Source of the DNA: Hoplostethus atlanticus
Lineage: Eukaryota; Chordata; Actinopteri; Trachichthyiformes; Trachichthyidae
Direction: 5' to 3'
Length of the DNA stretch: 64,000 bases
Assembly: GCA_034670405.1 (NCBI GenBank)
Contig: JAXDDX010000045.1
Span: forward strand, 1,111,001-1,175,000
This document shows positions 50,532 through 64,000 of this stretch, piece after piece. Position 1 is the first letter of the stretch; each line of letters starts with the position of its first letter. The notes below the pieces were generated by a model that saw nothing but the letters and a program-made list of their open reading frames with translations, made no database searches and was not told where the DNA came from. The position numbers and the translations under genes were made by a program.

Positions 50532-51502
50532 TCGACCTCGGTCCACAGTTCATTTCAACCCCGTGAAACACACCGCTTGTCCGGCTGCCAGCGCTAGTTA
50601 GGGAGAAGAGAGGACAGCCAGTGAGGCTTCTATTAAATGAACCTTCTAAGCTTAAATTTTGCGGGCGATACCTGTTGGCCAGTTAGCTGTTGGCTAGCTA
50701 ATGAACACAGCATGCAGGTTGTGTAACTTGGACTTTATATGCAACCAGCAGGGTTCGCTGTAGTCCCAGTGTGTGAGCACCAGTAACATTCAATAGCACT
50801 GGAGAATTGGGGGAAATGTTAACGAAATGTTAATGACCTCTCCTTTGAAATCACGGCGTCACTTTTCAGGAGGGATGAACCAGGACAAAAGGGTTGTAGT
50901 CTCCCAGTCTCATGGTTGATCCATGCTAGCTAACCTTTTACTTTTACTTGCAGAAAATGAGTAGTTGTTTTTTCCAGATCATAATACCAAGTCATGCAAT
51001 CCTTACAGTGTCAGTTGATGTTTGATGTGTTATACTTTATTAATCCCAAAAGGAGAATTTCTCCTTCCCCCTCTGGTTGGGGTCAGCTAGCTAGTGGAGC
51101 AGATAGGGGTTCTGTGTCCCGCTCAAGGCTGCATGGAGGATCTGAACATGAGTAAGAATAGAGTAAATGGGGGATATATAAACCTACACAACTGATAATC
51201 TCAACATAAGAACAAGTAGAAATGTGTGTATGAACGTATGGATCATAAAGTGGATGTCCAAAATAGCAGCAGTATTGCAGTTGAACTTATTGAGACAAAA
51301 TATTGTGAGATATGTTCACTGTGAAACTGTATTTAAAAATATATTTATATATAAATAAATACATTTATTTAACAACATGAAACATGAAAATGAGAAGAAA
51401 ATGAAAAAACAAATGAGAAAAATATGTTTTCTGTACCCAGTTTTTCCTTTTGGGGGGGTAAGTTAACTAATCTGTGTTCCTTTCTATTGTGCTGCTGTGC
51501 AG

Positions 51503-58999
<7,497 letters not shown>

Positions 59000-61900
59000 A
59001 TGGAGCCGATGGAGCGAGGAAGAGCGATGAAGACCTCCCTCCACCTGCTGCCGACAGAGCAGAAAAGGCCTGGATCAATGCTGGAGGACCTCATGGAGGA
59101 CATGGAGTGCCTTTAATAAATCTCTGAACTCTTTCAGTTGTTTACATCCATAAACTGGGTCCAACGCCAGGAGCGCAAAAAGAGGACATGGTGATTGCAC
59201 AAGTCCACATGGAATTGTGGGAAATGACCGTCAGATGCTGCTGAACTTTATCTGAGCACGTTCACATGCACCTTAACATTCAGATTACTGGGAGCGATGA
59301 CATTCAGATTAAGGCGTTTCAGATGCGCCATGTTGTTGATTTGTAAATACAACGCCCAGGTCGCTGCGTCTGGTGACCTTTGACCTGCACAGTTTGAAAA
59401 AGCCAAATGAAATGTGACTGAGGCGTTTACACGACCGGAAGAATCTAGTTGTTAACCAGGTTTGATCACTGTGATTCAGATCAAGTCCTTCACTACTAGT
59501 CTCAGTAGTCAGTGTTTCCTTAAACAGGGTAACATGGAAGTAATGTGCATGTGAACGTGCTGGTTGGTTAGTTACTGGTCAGGTGACCAACCATCATTCT
59601 AGTTGGATGTTAATGCTCAATTTTGGAATTGGTGAACAAAAAGTGAGTTTGCTGTCTTGTCTTATGTTGTGGGTGTTGTCAGTCAGGTGCAGTGAAACAG
59701 TGCTTGAATCCATGTGGGTTAAAGAACAGTGAAACCAGAATCATCCTCCAGATCAGTCGACTCCCGGTCCCGGTAGCCGGTTTCCTGCCCCCCCCGCTTC
59801 ATGAAGAACTGGTGTTAGGCGACTGTATTGGTGTGACTACTAGATGCAGATGTTGTGTTAACACCGTTCAGTTTTAGAGGTTCGATCTTTGACACGGAAA
59901 CCTTCATCTCAAAAAGCGTTTAGATCCATCACAGGTTGGTTTTTACATTTGGGTCTGAGTCAGCGAGGCAGGACGTCGACGCCAACCGGCCTCTCGGTGA
60001 CCACCAGGTTTCAGGTTTTCACGAACCATCCTCACATGCTGCTGTTTGTTTTTCCTTCCTTTCTGTCCCGCGGCTCTGACGGAGTCTTCTGGTTTTTACT
60101 TCATCTGTTGGAGGAACTGGAGATGAGGAGGAAAGACCAGCAGGCTCTCCATGTTCCTTCATCTCTTCTCTCTGGTCTTTGAATGTTCTGTCAGTTTCCT
60201 TGAACATCACGTGCCAAAGGATTAGTCTTTTTTTAATTTTGTTTTCTTTATAAAGGAAATTGTATATATGTATATTTGCTACCAACTGTTCATGTGCAAT
60301 TTCAAAGTTAATAAAAATTATGATTTTTTTTTTATTAAACTTATCAGAATGTCACTTTAAACTTTTGTTGAAATGTTCCTGGAAAAAATATTTACATTTT
60401 AAAGCCTCTGACTATCCAGAGAGACTCCACTGGGGTCAACAGTAGAATGAGCTTCACTTCCTAGATCAGTTACAACAAATAGTGGGGTCAAAGGTCAGGG
60501 GTCACTGTAATGACTATTCATGGAAAAAGTGCTAGAAAATAAATAGAAATCCCAGGATAGTTAGATAGACGAGGTAGCAGGTAGCAGCGATATATTCACC
60601 TTCCAGAGAATAAAACAAATCTCAAGGAGCTGTTTTCCCCAAAGCCTTTATTATTATTAGATTATTAATATTAACATTCAGATTGGCTCAGGAAGCAGAT
60701 TTGATCTTGATGGGGAGAAATTCACTGAGCTCATTAGAAAATCCTCCACGTTTGAGTCAGACCAGCAGCTGAGGGTCTGGACTCGTATTAATACTGGATC
60801 ACTGAGCTGGTACAACTGGATAATCATACACTTTCTAAAACTGATCCTGGACCAGTGCAGTTTCTGAACCGTTGCGTGGGTCGTTTAATAACACTATTCT
60901 ATTTCATTAGTAACATAGTTGTGAGTATAAACTATAAAGATTAAAAGAGGAGTGGTAGTAATAATGGTATTAATTAATGGCTAATAGTAGCAGTGGTAGT
61001 ACTAGTTTTATTAATAGTAGTGATAGTAGTAGTACTACCTATTCAGAGTCCAGTATTAAACTACAGAGTGAACATGACGTCACTACTGCTATGGAGGTTC
61101 CTCTTCTGAAAATCTACTGCAGCAATCCCATAATGACAAGTAGCACAGAAAAGCAATAAACTATATACATCACATTTAATAGGAATATGATAAGATATAA
61201 AAATACCATAAAGTACAATAATGTCATGATAATGTCCCTATAGGATTATTAGAAGAATATTATAGTGTTTTTTCATAATGATGATCATGATTCATCTTAT
61301 GATGATCAACAACTGGAGGTCATAGTTCATCCACCTTTTCATTCACCACTACATCACTGTGCTGAATTTTAACACACTGAGTTTCAACTTTTGCATGTCG
61401 TTGTCATATATAAATATATAATTTTAATGATCTAGTAAAATCAGTCCAGACCATCATTACAGGATGGTTCAGTCTAGAAACAGATTTCTAGGTCTGGTTT
61501 TGCCAACCACACAAACTAACTGGATGCTACCTTCAGGCCTACTCGTAAACCGCAACCTTCACACACATAAGTGGTAAAATACGCGTTGACGCGCATCCAG
61601 GTGCAAATCATAATAAACCTAATTTATATAGGACTTTTTTTAACACGGTTTACAAAATTCTTTCGCAATCAAATACAATCAAACATCAAAATCATGAAAT
61701 TAAAACAATAAGACACCACACCATCAAACGATAAGAATAGAGGGTAAAATATGAGGATAAGATACATCACATAAAAGCAAGTCTACAAAATAGATTTTAA
61801 GAAGTGATCTAAAAGATGATACTAATGTCCATCATGTAATTGATGTTTGAACTATTGCTTGCATTTTTATTCATCTTGTAAATCACTTTATTTATAGAAC

Positions 61901-62134
61901 CTTTAGTTATAGAGCACGAGTTGTGGTGATAACTAAGTGTTCTATAAATAAAGGTTCTATAAATATTATTACAATATCCACCCCCTAAATGTGAAATCTC
62001 GGCAACTCTGGTATCGTAGAAAGTTCCCACCTTCCCATTATTATATCCATCGTTATGTTTCCCAGTCGTAATTATATGTCCATATATTTCCGACAGCACC
62101 TGAAAGCACCAGCAGACTGACTGGGTCTGTGAAG
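59000..62134 (+). other. RFWD3 3'UTR and RFWD3-GLG1 intergenic DNA
   Basis: Candidate poly(A) signals are AATAAA at 59115-59120 (116 bases after the stop) and at 60310-60315. The rest is AT-rich, with a reverse SINE-like fragment (60410-60515), an (AGT)n-like stretch at about 60980-61040 and a LINE-tail-like piece at about 61612-61740. No coding gene is supported. Confidence 0.5.
60410..60515 (-). repeat. SINE-like family B, reverse copy
   Basis: Reverse complement of the family: TATCCAGAGAGACTCCACTG, TCAACAGTAGAATGAGCTTC and GGTCAAAGGTCAGGGGTCAC. It is intergenic between RFWD3 and GLG1. Confidence 0.6.
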
Positions 62135-62142
62135 ATGGCGGA
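62133..62142 (+). promoter_or_regulatory. glg1: YY1 consensus overlapping the GLG1 start codon
   Basis: AAGATGGCGG spans the ATG at 62135. YY1 sites at this position, on the sense strand and downstream of the start site, are common in vertebrate TATA-less promoters. Binding is inferred. Confidence 0.5.
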
Positions 62143-62476
62143 CTGTATACGTGTTCCTCTGCTCTTGCTTTTGATGTGCATCCTGACATATGTACATCCA
62201 ATTCGAGGAGAAAACCTTTTAAACAACGTTGTCGCTAAACCGGGTGTAAATGTTGAAAACATTCAGATTCCAGCCGGTGGGCCGGTACCGGCTGTAGGGA
62301 ACCCGGGACTCGCTGAAAGGAGCCTGGTGGCCGGGGCCTCGCCGCTCCGGAGGCGCTCTACCGGCTGGAAGTTGGCTGAGGAGGCGGTGTGCAGAGACGA
62401 TCTGACCCGGCTTTGCCCCAAACATTCATGGAACAACAACCTGGCCGTGTTGGAATGTCTCCAGGACAGGAAAGAG
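62135..62476 (+). CDS. glg1: GLG1 (Golgi glycoprotein 1 / ESL-1), first coding exon only
   Basis: The exon encodes 114 residues and ends at the donor AAAGAG|GTAAAG (62477), phase 0. A signal peptide (VPLLLLLMCILTYVHP, residues 7-22) is followed by a low-complexity region and the start of the first Cys-rich GLG1 repeat: GWKLAEEAVCRDDLTRLCPK, then NNLAVLECLQDRKE. This matches human GLG1 (GWKLAEEESCREDVTRVCPK; SNNLAVLECLQD). GLG1 is a type I Golgi membrane protein that binds FGFs, E-selectin and TGF-beta family ligands. The remaining exons lie beyond the window. GLG1 follows RFWD3 and MLKL in human as well. Confidence 0.93.
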
Positions 62477-63714
62477 GTAAAGTAGCGGGACAAGTGTCTG
62501 TGGTTCCCGGGGAGAGAAGCACAGTCCTGGGTGTGCCTGCTGAACCAACCTGCTAACGTTAGCTGCCGTAGTTAGCCAGCCGCTAGCCCCGTTACGCGGA
62601 GAGAACGTCACGCTAAATTTCGTGCAAAATCCAGCAAATTGTTGTGTCATTGCTTATCAGCAATCCTACATACGCAATTTAAGACCTTTTCTGAATCATT
62701 GTGATCCACACTTCAGCTCGGCATAATGCAATACACCAAACAGTACATAACTTTTAATAAACCCTACAGTTTTTAGAAACGGTTCGGCTGATATTCACTA
62801 TCTTCTTCCACCAAAACACACCACAGTGAACAGCGTGAAGCAATTCTAAGAGTTGAAAATTGTTGAAACAAGTGCTGCTTGGCGGATCACTTGTATGCCG
62901 AATTTACCAGAATAGCGTAATGATTCTGAAAATGCCTTTAGTTATCGTCTACTAGGTGTTTATGCTTTCCAATAAGCAACGACACATGAAACCGATAGAT
63001 TTTTCGATGGAGTTTGGTGTAACAAGATGACACGTAACGGTGCTAGCTAGCTAGCGGCTAGCTGTAAAACTACCCAGATAATTAGTTAGCTAACCCGCTG
63101 GCGTATCTCACACAGCGCCTAAATTACTCAACACGTTACTCAACACATTGTTGTTGTTTTTTAAAGCAAGCTAACCTGGTTGGTTTAACTCAGAATGAAA
63201 GACGCACGGCTAATGTGATGTTAGCTAATGTAGTTAATTGTTTGGTAGCTGCTTCGTTAGCCAGCCGTTGGCTCGTTTATTGTTGCTTTGGTGGGTTAAC
63301 GTTAATTGAAGCCATTTAATTTCAGACCTATTCGTAACATTTCACGATAAGCAGTTGTAATGGCTGGTCTTTGGCAGCACTGGTCCCTAGCTAACTGCCT
63401 TCAACTGATCTGGTCATTTTAGGGCGGATCGGTTTTGGCAGACGGATCTGAAAGTTGTGGTGTAGCTAATGTGAGGCAGATGGAAGTCAGATATCGGTGT
63501 TTATTCTGCAGAGACTACCTGCAGTCACATGGGGAAAGTGAGCAGACCCCAGAGCTTCCCACCTCAGCCCGGGGCCACCCGAGCTGATCAGTCAGGGTGG
63601 TTGGAGATGGTGGCTGTTGTCTTGACATGTTGAGACAATGCACTGAACTGCAAATGATACTGTTCCTCCCTGGACTCATTTAAAAACCTGATTTAACAGT
63701 GGCAGCCTGGAGAG
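62477..63714 (+). other. glg1: GLG1 intron 1, 5' part
   Basis: Starts with CpG-bearing sequence and many TTAGC/GCTAGC words (62560, 63040-63070, 63220-63270), as after other gene starts in this window. No other exon or gene is supported. Confidence 0.6.
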
Positions 63715-64000
63715 TAGGGAGGAGGTATAGAAGGAAACAATCTAGGAGGTATAGAAGGAAACAATCTAGGAGGTAGAGAGGATACTATGAGGTAGAGAGG
63801 AGTTATAGAAGGAAACAATCTAGGAGGTAGAGAGGAAACTAGGAGGTAGAGAGGAGGTATAGAAGGAAACAATCTAGGAGGTAGAGAGGAGGTATAGAAA
63901 GAAACCAGTCTAGGGGGTAGAGAGGAGGTATAGAAAGAAACCAGTCTAGGAGGTATAGAAGGACACAATCTAGGAGGTATAGAAGGAAACAAGTCTAGGA
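63715..64000 (+). repeat. Minisatellite GAGGTATAGAAGGAAACAATCTAG in GLG1 intron 1
   Basis: At least ten units of about 24-33 bp, TAGGAGGTATAGAAGGAAAC plus AATC, some with inserted GGTAGAGAGGA. The array continues past the window end. Open minus-strand frames (repeated PPRLFPSIP) are artefacts. Confidence 0.92.

Noticed and set aside
63693-64000. Array with regular units that could be mistaken for CRISPR
   Set aside because: Units are contiguous and degenerate without unique spacers, and the genome is vertebrate. It is a minisatellite.

Overview
The window is vertebrate nuclear DNA, almost certainly from a teleost fish. All genes are split by GT-AG introns. Introns are moderately compact and full of CA/GT and tetranucleotide microsatellites. 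Typical fish repeats occur (L2-type LINE tails, a tRNA-derived SINE, a decayed hAT element, MITEs), and the spliced proteins look like fish orthologues of human proteins. I cannot name the species. Exon borders were placed by hand from splice consensus, reading phase and recalled human homologues; every joined frame is open and phase-consistent.

Layout, all genes on the + strand: (1) 194-16906 ANKRD27/Varp, complete coding region in 27 coding exons (about 1320 aa), with an unusual coding minisatellite in its last exon. (2) 20415-25595 ZDHHC7, a DHHC palmitoyltransferase (304 aa). (3) 27946-29824 and 30688-33061, two tandem TMED6-type p24 cargo-receptor genes (248 and 234 aa). (4) 33062-39216, a gene-free stretch with a hAT transposon remnant, an L2 LINE tail and simple repeats. 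(5) 39227-45910 MLKL, the necroptosis pseudokinase (478 aa). (6) 47388-50531, a near-identical 1.57-kb tandem duplication that appears to carry the promoter and first non-coding exon of the next gene. (7) 51503-58999 RFWD3, a RING/WD40 ubiquitin ligase (about 701 aa). (8) 62135 onward, first coding exon of GLG1; the window ends in its first intron.

The order TMED6 / MLKL / RFWD3 / GLG1 / ZDHHC7 matches genes spread over human 16q, while ANKRD27 is on human 19q. The block is therefore conserved vertebrate linkage with a rearrangement. The genes are not an operon-like functional unit. Two loose themes are membrane traffic (ANKRD27, ZDHHC7, TMED6 pair, GLG1) and cell death or genome stability (MLKL, RFWD3).

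The most interesting signals are not new genes. They are: (a) a strong polarity of intronic dinucleotide repeats, with CA just after donors and GT just before acceptors, extreme in one RFWD3 intron where (CA)33 and (GT)49 could pair and bring the splice sites together; (b) the duplicated RFWD3 promoter and exon 1; (c) an intron segment of ANKRD27 copied into the middle of a minisatellite in a later intron; (d) a 5 x 30-residue repeat in the ANKRD27 tail; (e) several small mobile elements with visible ends and target duplications.
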